DNA of 64,000 bases from an uncultured Clostridia bacterium (GCA_934256595.1 CAKQOW010000005.1:6131-70130), one strand, 5' to 3'; shown: positions 43,560 to 53,845, counted from the first letter of the stretch. Program-made: numbers and translations. Notes: generated by a model not told the origin, from the sequence alone.

Positions 43560-44881
43560 CAGTCTTCTTTCTCTCCTTTTTCTCTGAATACAAACTTTAT
43601 GGAAGTTCCCTCAAATCCGAAGCCTTCTCTTATCTTGTTTTCAAGATATCTTGCATATGAGAAATGCATCAGCGGTCTTGAGTTTATCTTGAATGAGAAC
43701 AGAGGCGGTTTGATTCCCACCTGAGTCACATAGTAAATTCTAAGCCTTTTGCCCTTGTCTGACGGCGGCTGCTTCATCATCATAGCGTCCTGCAGCAGCG
43801 CGTTAAGCTGACCGGTAGGTACTCTCATGGCTCTTGTTTCTGCAACATACTTGGCCATATTTATTACATTGTCTATTCTCTGATGATCCTTTACGGATAT
43901 AAATACGCTGGGCGCATAGGTCATAAACGGAAACTCCGCTTCTATTTTGCGCTTGAAGTCTCTCATTGTGTTGGTTTCCTTTGCAATAAGGTCCCACTTG
44001 TTTACCACAACGATTATTCCCTTGCCTGCCTCATGGGCAACGCCCGCTATTTTTTTGTCCTGCTCGGTGATGCCCTCTGCCGCATCTATCATAAGGAGCG
44101 CAACATCGCTTCTTTCGATGGCTGCAACGGCTCTGATTACAGAATATCTTTCGATGTCCTCTGTGACCTTGCTTTTTCTTCTTATTCCGGCAGTATCTAT
44201 AAGCATATATCTGTCTCCGTCCTTTTCAAACGGAGTATCTATGGAGTCTCTGGTAGTGCCTGCTATCGGCGATACGATAACTCTGTTTTCACCAACAAGC
44301 TCGTTGATGAGAGAGGATTTGCCCACGTTAGGCTTGCCGATTACGGCGATTTTGATAACGTCCTCTTCCTCCTCATACTGTTCTTTAGGAAAAGCGTCTA
44401 CTATTTCGTCCAGCAGATCTCCGAAGTTGAGCATATTCGCCGCTGAAATAGGTATCGGCTCGCCCAGTCCCAGCTCATAAAAGTCGTAGAAGTCATCGGG
44501 CAGCTTGTGGCTGTCAATTTTGTTTACGACAAGTATTACCTCTCTGCCTCGTCTTCTCAGCATATTTGCAACTTCTCTGTCCGCTGATGTAAGACCATCC
44601 TTTCCGTCAACCAGAAACAGTATTACATCGGCTGTATCCATTGCAATCTCTGCCTGCTGTCTCATCTGTGAGAGAATAATGTCCTCACTGTCGGGCTCTA
44701 TACCGCCTGTATCTATAATTGCAAATTCAATGCCGTTCCACTCTGTTTCGGCATAAATTCTGTCTCTTGTAACGCCCGGAGTATCTTCTACGATAGCAAT
44801 TCTCCTGCCTATTACTTTATTAAAAAATGTTGATTTGCCCACATTGGGTCTGCCTACTACGGCAACAACAGGTTTACTCAT
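43559..44881 (-). CDS. der: Ribosome biogenesis GTPase Der (EngA)
   Basis: 440 residues with two consecutive GTPase domains: GRPNVGKST near residue 9 and GKPNVGKSS near residue 182, G3 DTGG and DTAG, G4 NKID and NKWD, and a KH-like C-terminal domain. It assembles the 50S subunit. ATG 44881 overlaps the ftsY end by 8 bases. Confidence 0.97.
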   Translation of the reverse strand: MSKPVVAVVGRPNVGKSTFFNKVIGRRIAIVEDTPGVTRDRIYAETEWNGIEFAIIDTGGIEPDSEDIILSQMRQQAEIAMDTADVILFLVDGKDGLTSADREVANMLRRRGREVILVVNKIDSHKLPDDFYDFYELGLGEPIPISAANMLNFGDLLDEIVDAFPKEQYEEEEDVIKIAVIGKPNVGKSSLINELVGENRVIVSPIAGTTRDSIDTPFEKDGDRYMLIDTAGIRRKSKVTEDIERYSVIRAVAAIERSDVALLMIDAAEGITEQDKKIAGVAHEAGKGIIVVVNKWDLIAKETNTMRDFKRKIEAEFPFMTYAPSVFISVKDHQRIDNVINMAKYVAETRAMRVPTGQLNALLQDAMMMKQPPSDKGKRLRIYYVTQVGIKPPLFSFKINSRPLMHFSYARYLENKIREGFGFEGTSIKFVFREKGEKED

Positions 44882-45770
44882 CAAAAATTCCTCCTGCGAA
44901 GTCTTCCGGGTCGAACTCTTTCAAATCGTCCATACCCTCTCCCACGCCTATAAATTTAACAGGCATATCAAATTCGTCTGCAATGGTGATAGCTATACCG
45001 CCCTTTGCAGTACCGTCAAGCTTGGTTATAACTATACCTGTAATGTCAGTAACCTCTCCGAATTCCTTTGCCTGCGAAATCGCATTCTTGCCTGTGGTGG
45101 CGTCAAGCACCAGCAGTGTTTCTCTTGCGGCCTCCGGAAATTCTCTTGAAATGACTTTATTCATTTTTTCAAGCTCGTTCATAAGATTTTTTTTACTCTG
45201 AAGTCTGCCTGCCGTATCGCAGATAAGAACATCAAAGTTTCTTGCCTTGGCTGATGCCACAGCATCGAATATAACGGCTGACGGATCTGCCCCCTCTCCA
45301 TGCTTTACAACGGGAACGCCTGCGCGCTCTCCCCATATGGAAAGCTGCTCCGCCGCTGCGGCTCTGAAAGTGTCTGCCGCCGCAAGCATAACGCTCTTGC
45401 CTTCTTTTTTGAGCCTGGTGGCAATCTTGCCTATTGTGGTTGTCTTGCCGCCTCCGTTTACTCCTATTACGAGAATAACCAGCGGAGTCTCATTGCTGAG
45501 CTTCTGCCTGTCCTCTTTGTCTATAAATCTTACGATTATTTTTTTGAGCATTATCTTCACAACCTCAGGCTTTGTGATATGCGCATCTTTGACGCGGTTT
45601 CTCAGTTCCTCTATTATCCGCATGGTTGTATCCATACCTATGTCAGATGTTATGAGGATTTCCTCAAGCTCGTCAAAAAGCTCCTCATCCACTACAGATC
45701 TTGCATTTATTACATCTGAAAGTCTCTCCGAAAGTTTACCGAAGAAAGATTTTTTTTCACGCAGTGACAT
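44874..45770 (-). CDS. ftsY: Signal recognition particle receptor FtsY
   Basis: 298 residues, NG domain only, no long acidic A domain. GTPase motif I GVNGGGKTTT (103-112), the DTAGR motif, TKLDGTAKGG and the GVGE closing loop. It delivers SRP-bound ribosomes to the membrane. Located 11 bases after smc. Confidence 0.97.
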   Translation of the reverse strand: MSLREKKSFFGKLSERLSDVINARSVVDEELFDELEEILITSDIGMDTTMRIIEELRNRVKDAHITKPEVVKIMLKKIIVRFIDKEDRQKLSNETPLVILVIGVNGGGKTTTIGKIATRLKKEGKSVMLAAADTFRAAAAEQLSIWGERAGVPVVKHGEGADPSAVIFDAVASAKARNFDVLICDTAGRLQSKKNLMNELEKMNKVISREFPEAARETLLVLDATTGKNAISQAKEFGEVTDITGIVITKLDGTAKGGIAITIADEFDMPVKFIGVGEGMDDLKEFDPEDFAGGIFDE

Positions 45771-45781
45771 ATATGTTTCTC

Positions 45782-48700
45782 CTAATCCAAATCAAATTTA
45801 TCTCCAAGTTTAAGTGACAGAATTTTAGAAATTCCCTGCTCCGGCATAGTCACACCGTAAAGAACGTCGGCATATTCCATAGTAACCTTCTGGTGTGTTA
45901 CCAGAGCAAACTGAATTTCGCCGAAGTTCTGCAGGTATTTTGCAAATCTCTCGATGTTGGCATCGTCAAGTGCCGCCTCGACCTCGTCTAATATGCAGAA
46001 CGGTGTAGGCTTTGTCTTGAGTACCGCAAACATCAGAGCAATAGCTGTCATTGTTTTTTCACCACCGGAAAGCAGATTTATATTCTGCAGTTTTTTGCCC
46101 GGCGGCTGCGCTATTATGTCTATATTCGACTCAAGAGGATTGTCCTCGTTGTCAAGGCGAAGCTGTGCATGTCCGCCTCCGAACAGCTCTCTGAATATAT
46201 GCTCGAACTGAGCCACGACCTGATCGAAATTCTCCTTGAATTTCTCTCTTATGGTCTTGTCCATATCCTCTATGATTGCTCTCAGGGAGTCCATTGCCTC
46301 AAGTATGTCAGCCCTCTGTGATGTAAGGAATTCATATCTTTCACTTACTGATTTGTACTCCTCTATAGCTCCTATATTGACATCGCCAAGTTCGTTCATT
46401 CTGGCCTTTACTTCTCTGTTTTCCTTTACGGCCTTGGACATTACAAAGTCATCTGTACGAAATTCCATAGCCTGCAGATACGATATTTCGAAAGTTTCCC
46501 AAAGCTTATCCTTGAGGCTTTCAAGCTGTGTTTCGTATCTGGCTTTTTTGATATCTGCGTTTACTTTCTGGTTCTGCAGGTTTTCAAGCTGTTCGTCTAT
46601 TCTCGCCTTTTCGGCGGAAGCTCCGTCTGTCTGCTCCGTCAGTGAAGCTTTTTCGGCTGCGGCCTGCGCTATGATTTCCTCCGCCTCCTGCTTCTCTTTG
46701 TTTCTGGCTTCTATATCTCCGCCGTTTTCAGATGAGGCTGTAATGGTTTTGTATTCGGCTTCAAGGTTTTCAAGCTGCAGCTTCTTTGCTTCTATGCTGC
46801 CTGAAATCTCGTCTATGTCGTCTGAAATACGCTGATATATTGCGCCTGATGCCTGAAGCTCTTTTTCACAGGCTGTTACTGCAACTCTCGCCTCGGTTAT
46901 ATCTTCGCTTGCGGCCTGTGCCTCCTGTTTTTCGGTTTCGTATATATCGGACAGGCTGCTTACCTTAGCCTCGGCAAGCTCCGCCTTGCGGCCTGCTTCT
47001 TCCGCTTCATCTATGAGGGACTGTTTCATACTGTCAGAGGACGCCTTCTGCTCCTCGATTGATTTAAGCTCCCTGTCCCATCTCTCCTGTCTGCTGCCGA
47101 AATCTGAAATAGCGCTCTCTACTGCTTTTTTCTCGTTTTCGGCTGTTATGAGATCAAGCTCTGTCTGTCTGTAGCTGTCGTTTAAAGCCTGCATCTGCTC
47201 CTGCGCTCTGCTTATTGCATCTGAAGCCTCGTTCATAGCCTGCGCCCTGGCGTCTCTCTGACTGTTAAGCGTATCTATTTCCTCCTGCAGCTTTGTTATT
47301 TCGGATTTTCGCTCCAGCAGATTTGCTGTCTTGTTTTTGTATTTACCGCCTGTGATAGCGCCTACTGTATTGATTATTTCGCCCTCAAGAGTTACAAATC
47401 TCAGGCCGGAGCCTGCTTTTTTGGACATTGCCACGGCGTTGTCCATAGTGTCCACTATAACAACTCTGCCCAGCAGATATTCAAATGCCGCTGTGTATTT
47501 TTTATCAAATGATACACATTCGTCACCATAGCCCAGAAAGCCTTTAAATCCGCTTACGTCTGCGGCTGCTCTCTGGTGCTTGATGGATTTGAGCGGTATG
47601 AAAGTAAGTCTGCCCGCTTTTGCCTGCTTGAGTGATATTATGGCTTTTTTGGCGCAGTCGTCATCAGCGCACACTATATTCTGCATAGCGGCTCCCATAC
47701 TGGTTTCGATAGCTGTTTCATAGCCCTTGGGAACGCTCATAAGCTCTGCGGCTGTTCCGTATATGCCGGGAAGTCCTGATTTCATAATGTATTTAACTGC
47801 AAAGTTATAGCCCTCGTAGTTTGACTCCATTTCTTCAATGGTCTTTTTTCTGGCTTCCTTTCGGCTTATGTCTATTTTGAGCGCCTCTATGTCCTTTGCA
47901 AGCTGTTTTTCTGTTTCAAGACTGCTGCTGTAGATCTCTTTGATTTTGTTTGCCTCTGCTCTGATGCTCTCGAGGACTGATTTAAGCTCTGCGGCTCTGC
48001 TCTCTGCCTCCAGCAGATCTGCTTCTGATTTTCCCTGCAGCGCTTCCGACTCTCTCTCCGCTGCTATCTGCAGCTTTCTTTTTTCGAGACTTTCCTTGAG
48101 ACTGTCAAGACCTGCCGCCTCTGTTCTCTTTGATGAGGCTTTTGAGCTTAATTCAAATATGCTGTTTCTTTCGCTGTTTAATGATACCAGAGCGTTGTTT
48201 ACTTCCTCTGCTTTGACTGTATATCTGTCTATTGCAGCCTGCAGCGCGGCGTTAAGCTCTGCCAGCCTTGCCTCGCCCTCTCTCCTGCTGCTTCCGATAT
48301 TCTCCGCGTTCTGCTGCTCACTTTGAAGCTTACTGCCAAGCTCTGATATTTCAGATGTTAATCTCTCTCTGTCCCTGCCTATTGCGGAGAGTCTTTCGGT
48401 ATTAAGCTCCTGCGCTTTTTCGAGTCTGTTGATTTCGCTTACGATATCCATAAGCCTTGTTCTGGCTTCCTCTGCAATCTCGTCAAGAGCTCTTGTTCTG
48501 GTGCCTGTAGCCTCAAGAGTCCTGTCCAGCTCTTCTTTTCTGGCTTTTATATCCCCTATGGATTTGTCTGTTTCTTTAAGTTCATTTATGAGCTCGTTTG
48601 TTTTCTCTTCGATGTTTTCGACATTTTTGAGGGTTATGTTGATTTCAAGCTCTTTAAATCTTTCTCTGAGGCTGATGTATTCAGAGGCTTTGGCGCTGTC

Positions 48701-49321
48701 CTCGCGAAGTCCGTCTATACGCCCCTCTATCTCATTAATTATATCGTTTACTCTGTCTAAATTTCCCGATGCGGCAGTCAGCTTTCTCTCGGCTTCCGCC
48801 TTACGGGTTCTGTACATAACAATACCGGCAGCCTCTTCAAATATCTCGCGTCTGCTTTCGGTCTTGTTGCTTACTATGTCTGCTATTTTGCCCTGTCCTA
48901 TCAGAGAATATCCGTCTACGCCTATACCCGTATCCATTATGAGCTCTCTGATGTCACGAAGTCTGCACTGGTTGTTGTTTATGTAGTATTCGCTTTCTCC
49001 CGAGCGGTACATTCTCCTTGTGATTGCAACCTCGCTGTATTCTATGGGAAGTATGCCTGTGGAGTTGTCTATTGTCAGTATTACCTCTGCCATGCCTCTG
49101 GATTTGCGGCTTGCTGTTCCGGAGAATATGACCTCTTCCATTTTGCCGCCTCGAAGCATTTTGGGGCTCTGTTCCCCCAGAACCCATCTGATTGCATCGG
49201 AAATATTACTTTTGCCGCTTCCGTTGGGGCCTACAATACAGGTAATGCCCTTGTGAAATTCTATGGTAACCGGATCTGCAAAAGATTTAAATCCGTGCAT
49301 ATATATTTTTTTAAAGTACAT
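45782..49321 (-). CDS. smc: Chromosome segregation protein SMC
   Basis: 1179 residues. Walker A GPNGSGKSN near residue 32, two long coiled coils flanking a hinge (about 500-670, with GKYKNKTANLLE after it), signature LLSGGEKT (about 1083) and Walker B FCILDEVEAALDD. It organises the chromosome with ScpAB. It overlaps rnc by 11 bases. Full length, intact. Confidence 0.98.
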   Translation of the reverse strand: MYFKKIYMHGFKSFADPVTIEFHKGITCIVGPNGSGKSNISDAIRWVLGEQSPKMLRGGKMEEVIFSGTASRKSRGMAEVILTIDNSTGILPIEYSEVAITRRMYRSGESEYYINNNQCRLRDIRELIMDTGIGVDGYSLIGQGKIADIVSNKTESRREIFEEAAGIVMYRTRKAEAERKLTAASGNLDRVNDIINEIEGRIDGLREDSAKASEYISLRERFKELEINITLKNVENIEEKTNELINELKETDKSIGDIKARKEELDRTLEATGTRTRALDEIAEEARTRLMDIVSEINRLEKAQELNTERLSAIGRDRERLTSEISELGSKLQSEQQNAENIGSSRREGEARLAELNAALQAAIDRYTVKAEEVNNALVSLNSERNSIFELSSKASSKRTEAAGLDSLKESLEKRKLQIAAERESEALQGKSEADLLEAESRAAELKSVLESIRAEANKIKEIYSSSLETEKQLAKDIEALKIDISRKEARKKTIEEMESNYEGYNFAVKYIMKSGLPGIYGTAAELMSVPKGYETAIETSMGAAMQNIVCADDDCAKKAIISLKQAKAGRLTFIPLKSIKHQRAAADVSGFKGFLGYGDECVSFDKKYTAAFEYLLGRVVIVDTMDNAVAMSKKAGSGLRFVTLEGEIINTVGAITGGKYKNKTANLLERKSEITKLQEEIDTLNSQRDARAQAMNEASDAISRAQEQMQALNDSYRQTELDLITAENEKKAVESAISDFGSRQERWDRELKSIEEQKASSDSMKQSLIDEAEEAGRKAELAEAKVSSLSDIYETEKQEAQAASEDITEARVAVTACEKELQASGAIYQRISDDIDEISGSIEAKKLQLENLEAEYKTITASSENGGDIEARNKEKQEAEEIIAQAAAEKASLTEQTDGASAEKARIDEQLENLQNQKVNADIKKARYETQLESLKDKLWETFEISYLQAMEFRTDDFVMSKAVKENREVKARMNELGDVNIGAIEEYKSVSERYEFLTSQRADILEAMDSLRAIIEDMDKTIREKFKENFDQVVAQFEHIFRELFGGGHAQLRLDNEDNPLESNIDIIAQPPGKKLQNINLLSGGEKTMTAIALMFAVLKTKPTPFCILDEVEAALDDANIERFAKYLQNFGEIQFALVTHQKVTMEYADVLYGVTMPEQGISKILSLKLGDKFDLD

Positions 49322-50012
49322 TATGTAATCCTCTTTCTATAGCTTCTTTTGCAGCCTGCTGTTCTGCCTGTTTTTTGTTCCTGCCGCTGCCGGTGCCTAT
49401 CAGTTTGTCCCCGAGGAAAAGATCCATATAAAATGTCTTGCTGTGGTCCGGGCCCTCTTCTCTGTTGACGCGGTATATAAGCTGGCCTCCGCCTACGGCC
49501 TGAACTCTCTCCTGGAGATTTGATTTGTAGTCTTTCATAAGTCTGCCTTTAATTGCGTCCTCAATCATATCGCTGCTGAGCATAAGGAATACCTCTCTGG
49601 CAACATCATATCCGCCGTCAAGATATATGGCTCCGATCAGAGCCTCGACTGCATCTGCCATTATTGACGCTCTCTGCCTGCCGCCCTGTTTCTCCTCGCC
49701 GTTTCCCATAAGCATGTATTCGCCGATTTCTATCTGCTTCGCCTGCTGTGCAAGCGCCGATTCGCATACTACGGCCGCTCTGAGCTTGGTAAGCCTGCCC
49801 TCTCCCGATTCGGGGCGCCTGCGGTAAAGCTCCTCTCCGCATATGGCGTCTATAAAGGCATCTCCGAGGAATTCAAGGCGTTCGTTGCTCTTGGTTTTGC
49901 ACAGAGCGTGCTCCTTGATATATGAGCTGTGGGTAAGCGCCTGTTCGAGAAGTTCTCTGTCTTTAAAATGATAATTTATTCTGTTTTCAAACTCCGGCAG
50001 CCTACTCTTCAA
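49311..50012 (-). CDS. rnc: Ribonuclease III
   Basis: 233 residues: the signature ERLEFLGDAF (about 42-52) with the catalytic acids, the second acidic site near DAVEALIGAIYLD, and a dsRNA-binding domain near the C-terminus (LIGTGSGRNKKQAEQQAAKEA). It cuts dsRNA in rRNA processing. Overlaps plsX by 11 bases. Confidence 0.97.
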   Translation of the reverse strand: MKSRLPEFENRINYHFKDRELLEQALTHSSYIKEHALCKTKSNERLEFLGDAFIDAICGEELYRRRPESGEGRLTKLRAAVVCESALAQQAKQIEIGEYMLMGNGEEKQGGRQRASIMADAVEALIGAIYLDGGYDVAREVFLMLSSDMIEDAIKGRLMKDYKSNLQERVQAVGGGQLIYRVNREEGPDHSKTFYMDLFLGDKLIGTGSGRNKKQAEQQAAKEAIERGLHNVL

Positions 50013-51009
50013 CGTCTATGCCCTCCATTGCAGAAGTAATTCTGCCTACAACGTTCTCCTGCGCGTAAGGAATACCTTTGATTATAGCGTTTCTGACTGC
50101 TGCAGAGCCTGACGAGCCGTGGATTTTAAGCACATGTCCGTTTACTCCCAGTATCGGCGCTCCGCCGTATTCGGAGTAGTCAAATTCGTCTTTGATTTCC
50201 TTGACCTTGCCTGCAAGAAGCACTGCTCCCATTTTGGCTGAAATTCCGTCTGTGAATTTCTTTTTCATTGTCTTGAGCAGGTTCCACGCAAAGCCCTCTG
50301 TCAGCTTAAGAATTATATTGCCCGTAAAGCCGTCGCAGACTATAACGTCGCAGGCTCCCTTAGGGACATCTCTTGCCTCAACATTGCCTATAAAGTTGAT
50401 ATCGGCTTCCTTCAGCAGCTTGTGGGCTGCTTTTGTTACTGTTGTGCCTTTGTTTTCTTCGATGCCCAGATTTACAAGACCTACGCTTGCGTTTTTTCTG
50501 TCCATTACTTTTTCCATATACAGACTGCCCATTATTGCAAATTCCAGCAGATTTGACGGTCTGCATTCGGAGTTTGCTCCCGCATCGACTATGATTGACG
50601 GCAAGGCTCCGCCGGCTATTGGGTATATGCTTGCTATTGCAGGTCTGTCTACTCCCGGTATTCTGCCCAGTATGAGCAGGCTGCCTGCCATATATGCGCC
50701 TGTGTTTCCCGCTGATATAAAGAGGTCGCCCTCACCGTCTTTCAGCATTGTGAGGCCCTTAACCATAGAGGAGTCTGTTTTTCTTCTGATGGCTTTAACA
50801 GGTGAGTCTTCGTTTTCTATTACTTCAGAGGTATGCACTACTTGTATTTTACTCTCATCATAGTTGTATTTTGCAAGTTCAGCGTTGATTTCGTCCTCTC
50901 TGCCTGCAATTACTATCTGATGGTCGATTTTTGAGGAGGCTTCAACTGCTCCTTTAACTATTTCAAGGGGGGCGTTGTCTCCGCCCATTCCGTCCAGTAT
51001 AATTCTCAT
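50002..51009 (-). CDS. plsX: Phosphate acyltransferase PlsX
   Basis: 335 residues with DGMGGDNAP at the N-terminus, SAGNTGA, NIGIEENKGT-like and CDGFTGNIILK. It turns acyl-ACP into acyl-phosphate for PlsY. First gene of this operon. The common acpP between plsX and rnc is absent here. Confidence 0.97.
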   Translation of the reverse strand: MRIILDGMGGDNAPLEIVKGAVEASSKIDHQIVIAGREDEINAELAKYNYDESKIQVVHTSEVIENEDSPVKAIRRKTDSSMVKGLTMLKDGEGDLFISAGNTGAYMAGSLLILGRIPGVDRPAIASIYPIAGGALPSIIVDAGANSECRPSNLLEFAIMGSLYMEKVMDRKNASVGLVNLGIEENKGTTVTKAAHKLLKEADINFIGNVEARDVPKGACDVIVCDGFTGNIILKLTEGFAWNLLKTMKKKFTDGISAKMGAVLLAGKVKEIKDEFDYSEYGGAPILGVNGHVLKIHGSSGSAAVRNAIIKGIPYAQENVVGRITSAMEGIDVEE

Positions 51010-51058
51010 AATACACTTACCTTGCTTTCCTAAAATTACATCTAACTATACAAACTAC

Positions 51059-51087
51059 ATAATACCATAAGTGCAGTCAAATTGCAA
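51059..51087 (-). promoter_or_regulatory. Candidate promoter of the plsX operon
   Basis: Minus-strand TTGCAA (51082-51087), 17-base spacer, TATTAT (51059-51064), about 50 bases before plsX. TTGACT nearby offers an alternative -35. Confidence 0.55.
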
Positions 51088-51169
51088 TTTTCAAAGGACA
51101 AGTGCGCAAAAAAAACAGAGCAGAAAGAAATCTGCTCAAAGTGCACTCGTATTCCGGTTGCCCGGTTGT

Positions 51170-51877
51170 TCATTTGCGTATTGAATATCTGTCCCGAAAT
51201 GCCTGATATTCGGATTCTGCAATCCGATACTGCTCTGCTTTCTCTTCTCCTGATTCCTGGTATTCTTCTGCGGTTGACAAACAATTAAGTGCGTCAGAAA
51301 TAATCTTCTGAAGATACTCTTTTCGGTCATAATTCGCCATAACTAAAGAATCTCTGACATACATAGGATTGCTGCGAATAAGCTCCACACAAAACTCTAT
51401 TCCCTTAAATTTAAGATAATGCCATAAAAATGTTACGCAGGTTCTGGTATTACCTTCTCTGAACGGGTGAATACTCCACAGTTCCAGCAAAAAATCAGAA
51501 ACAGCATTTTCTAAACCGGTTTCTTTGCTCCATTTTATTCTGTTATATTTTTCAAACAGATTGTTAAGTCTTAGCTTTACCTGCCTGTAATCTGCATATT
51601 CTGCCGAGCCTCCCGATAAAACTCTTTCGCTTTTGAAAAGGTTTTCCTCACGAAATTCACCTGCCCATTCATAGATATCTCCAAAAAGATATTTATGAAC
51701 CGCCTGAAGATGCTTTGTATCAAAAGTGGCTTTTATCCTTTTGGGATTAATGTCAAGTCCCAGCAGCTTTACCGTCACTTTTTGTATTTCCAGTTTCTGA
51801 AGCAATTCTTTATTATGAATATTATATTTGTTAATCAACACATCACTGTTAGGATAGCAATATTGTCCGCCATTCAT
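51170..51877 (-). CDS. Fic-domain AMP-transferase-type toxin
   Basis: 235 residues with the complete core HPFREGNTR (H catalytic, R for ATP phosphate), so the enzyme should be active in transferring AMP or another group to protein hydroxyls. The cell-size FDTKHLQAVHKYLFGDIYEWAGEFR flap region is typical of class I Fic. It follows the XRE protein by 3 bases, its likely antitoxin. Confidence 0.92.
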   Translation of the reverse strand: MNGGQYCYPNSDVLINKYNIHNKELLQKLEIQKVTVKLLGLDINPKRIKATFDTKHLQAVHKYLFGDIYEWAGEFREENLFKSERVLSGGSAEYADYRQVKLRLNNLFEKYNRIKWSKETGLENAVSDFLLELWSIHPFREGNTRTCVTFLWHYLKFKGIEFCVELIRSNPMYVRDSLVMANYDRKEYLQKIISDALNCLSTAEEYQESGEEKAEQYRIAESEYQAFRDRYSIRK

Positions 51878-51880
51878 ATT

Positions 51881-52240
51881 CTACACTCCCAGATACTCAA
51901 GCCTGTCCACCCGGACTTCAAGTTCTTCCAGAGTCATTTCTCCTGCTATATACGACTCCAATGCTTCCATAAAAATCTCGTCCGGACCGTCTGTGGCTGT
52001 TAAAACTATTGCCATCGCCCTTTCAACTCTTTTTCTTCGGATTTCACAAAAATCAATGGAATTATCATTAATGATGACTCCTCTCATTTCAAGAATGGTT
52101 CTTATCATATTTATAACATATGCAGGTGGATTTCTTCTCTCATGTTCCCAGTCCTTAAGAGTGGATACCGGAATGTCAAACATATGCGCAAATTTACTCT
52201 GACTAAGCCCTGTCTGAATTCTAAGTTCTTTTATACTCAT
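51881..52240 (-). CDS. XRE protein with VbhA-like antitoxin tail
   Basis: 119 residues: an HTH (KELRIQTGLSQSKFAHMFDIPVSTLKDWEHERRNPP) and a C-terminal YIAGEMTLEELEVRVDRL stretch like the end of VbhA-type Fic antitoxins (family YIAGELTLEE). The usual inhibitory (S/T)xxxE(G/N) motif is not clearly present: the corresponding area reads LTATDGPDE. It may combine antitoxin and autorepressor. Start ATG 52240. Confidence 0.72.
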   Translation of the reverse strand: MSIKELRIQTGLSQSKFAHMFDIPVSTLKDWEHERRNPPAYVINMIRTILEMRGVIINDNSIDFCEIRRKRVERAMAIVLTATDGPDEIFMEALESYIAGEMTLEELEVRVDRLEYLGV

Positions 52241-52315
52241 ATTCTAGTCTCCTCCTACTCTATATTATACGGCATTGCCTACCAATATTCAAGCAGAACT
52301 CTGTTTACGGCTAAA

Positions 52316-53725
52316 TCACAAAGAGTCCTGTTTCACATTTTTCTTTTTATCTCCGTTTCTTCTTCCAAAAGAAAAGAACACCCCTACAGCGCACAGCGCC
52401 GTAAATATTATAAACAGAGTGTGAATGGTCTTTATCAGCAGCGCAGGCTCGGCATCTGCTAGTGATGATGTACCCATATACATACCCACCACCAGAGTTA
52501 TCACCGCCATACTGGTGGTATGCCCCATGGACCTCATAGTTGCAAGTATTGAGGTTGCAACACCGTAGTCCTCCTTTTCGACAAGGGACATTACAGCATT
52601 GGTATTAGGTGATGAAAATATGGCAAATCCAAGCCCCGTAACTGCAAGCACTGCAATTATATACCACAGCCCGCTGTCCTCACCTGTGAATATCAGCATA
52701 AACAGTCCCGCGGTGCAAAGCCCCATACCTAAGGTTGCAAGCTTAAACGGCGATATTCTGTCCGACAGCCTGCCCATATACGGCGAAAGTCCTGCCATTA
52801 TCAGCGGCTGAACTATAAGTATCAGTCCCGCTGTCTGCGAGGTGTATCCCATTACCGACTGTAAATATATCGAAAGAAGATAGCTTATCGCAAAGGTCGC
52901 TCCGTAGTTTAAAAACGTAGCCGCATTTGAAAGGGAATACGCAAGGCTGTTTCTGAAAAGCCCCACCTTGATTACAGGCTCTCTGCTCCTGCTTTCGTGT
53001 ATCACAAAAACAACTCCAAGCCCTATACCTGCCGCAATCATAAGCCATGTGTATCTGATTGTCGAAAATGTTGAAAGGCCGAACATAAATCCGAATATCA
53101 TCAGTACAAACATCACGTTGCCTGCAATGTCAAAGCTGCCGCCCTCTGTTTTTTCCTCTGTTTTTCCGGGAAGTCTTCTCCACGCGGTAAACCACGAAAC
53201 AAAGCTTACTGCGGCAATAAATGCAAAGATAAATCTCCAGCCCAGATAGTGATTTATAACGCCGCCGATCACAGGTCCCGCCGCAAGTCCCACATATGTC
53301 GAAGCCAGCGCATAGCCCAGAACTCTTCCCCTCTCACTTTCCGGAAACGCGCTTATCAGAATTGCATGGTTTGTCGAAAATATCATCGCTGCTCCCACGC
53401 CCTGCATAATCCTCAGGACAAGCAGTATCCAGAGCTTCCATGAAAAAGCTGCCAGCACAGCGCACACCATAAATATGAATATACCCGTTTCAAGTATCTT
53501 TTTTCTGGATGTAAGGTCGGCTATTCTTCCAAATGGCACAGTAAGCACCGCCAGTGTCAGCATATATCCCGTCACAATCCAGCCTATAGCCGCAGCACTC
53601 ACCGCAAATTCCTGATTAAGCGCAGGGATTGAAAGGTTAAGCGCGCTGCCTGTAAATGTGGTTATAAATGATGTAATTACCGCTACGCTTACCGTAGCCT
53701 TCTGTTTTTTGTCAAATCCGCTCAT
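52316..53725 (-). CDS. MFS drug exporter, DHA2 (14-span) type
   Basis: 469 residues, about 14 hydrophobic segments, with the MFS motif FGRIADLTSRKKI in the loop between TM2 and TM3 and GPVIGGVINHYLGWRFIF (motif C). Proton-driven export of drugs or similar compounds. Monocistronic. The substrate is not predictable. Confidence 0.92.
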   Translation of the reverse strand: MSGFDKKQKATVSVAVITSFITTFTGSALNLSIPALNQEFAVSAAAIGWIVTGYMLTLAVLTVPFGRIADLTSRKKILETGIFIFMVCAVLAAFSWKLWILLVLRIMQGVGAAMIFSTNHAILISAFPESERGRVLGYALASTYVGLAAGPVIGGVINHYLGWRFIFAFIAAVSFVSWFTAWRRLPGKTEEKTEGGSFDIAGNVMFVLMIFGFMFGLSTFSTIRYTWLMIAAGIGLGVVFVIHESRSREPVIKVGLFRNSLAYSLSNAATFLNYGATFAISYLLSIYLQSVMGYTSQTAGLILIVQPLIMAGLSPYMGRLSDRISPFKLATLGMGLCTAGLFMLIFTGEDSGLWYIIAVLAVTGLGFAIFSSPNTNAVMSLVEKEDYGVATSILATMRSMGHTTSMAVITLVVGMYMGTSSLADAEPALLIKTIHTLFIIFTALCAVGVFFSFGRRNGDKKKNVKQDSL

Positions 53726-53801
53726 AAATCTATTATTGCCTCTATTTCAGATATTATATGTACATCTGTAATTCTATACCTGAAATTTAATAAAGGTCAA
53801 G

Positions 53802-53845
53802 AAAAAAAGACTTATCGCACTAACGGTCTGTTCCCGTTAATGCGA
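53802..53845 (-). terminator. Terminator of spoIVA
   Basis: Minus strand TCGCATTAACGG pairs with CCGTTAGTGCGA (one mismatch; 53815-53845), followed after six bases by a T-run. It ends the spoIVA transcript before the MFS gene. Confidence 0.78.

Noticed and set aside
53726..53800. Inverted repeat TTTCAG...CTGAAA before the MFS gene as an operator
   Set aside because: The arms are short and more than 30 bases apart, too weak to call.
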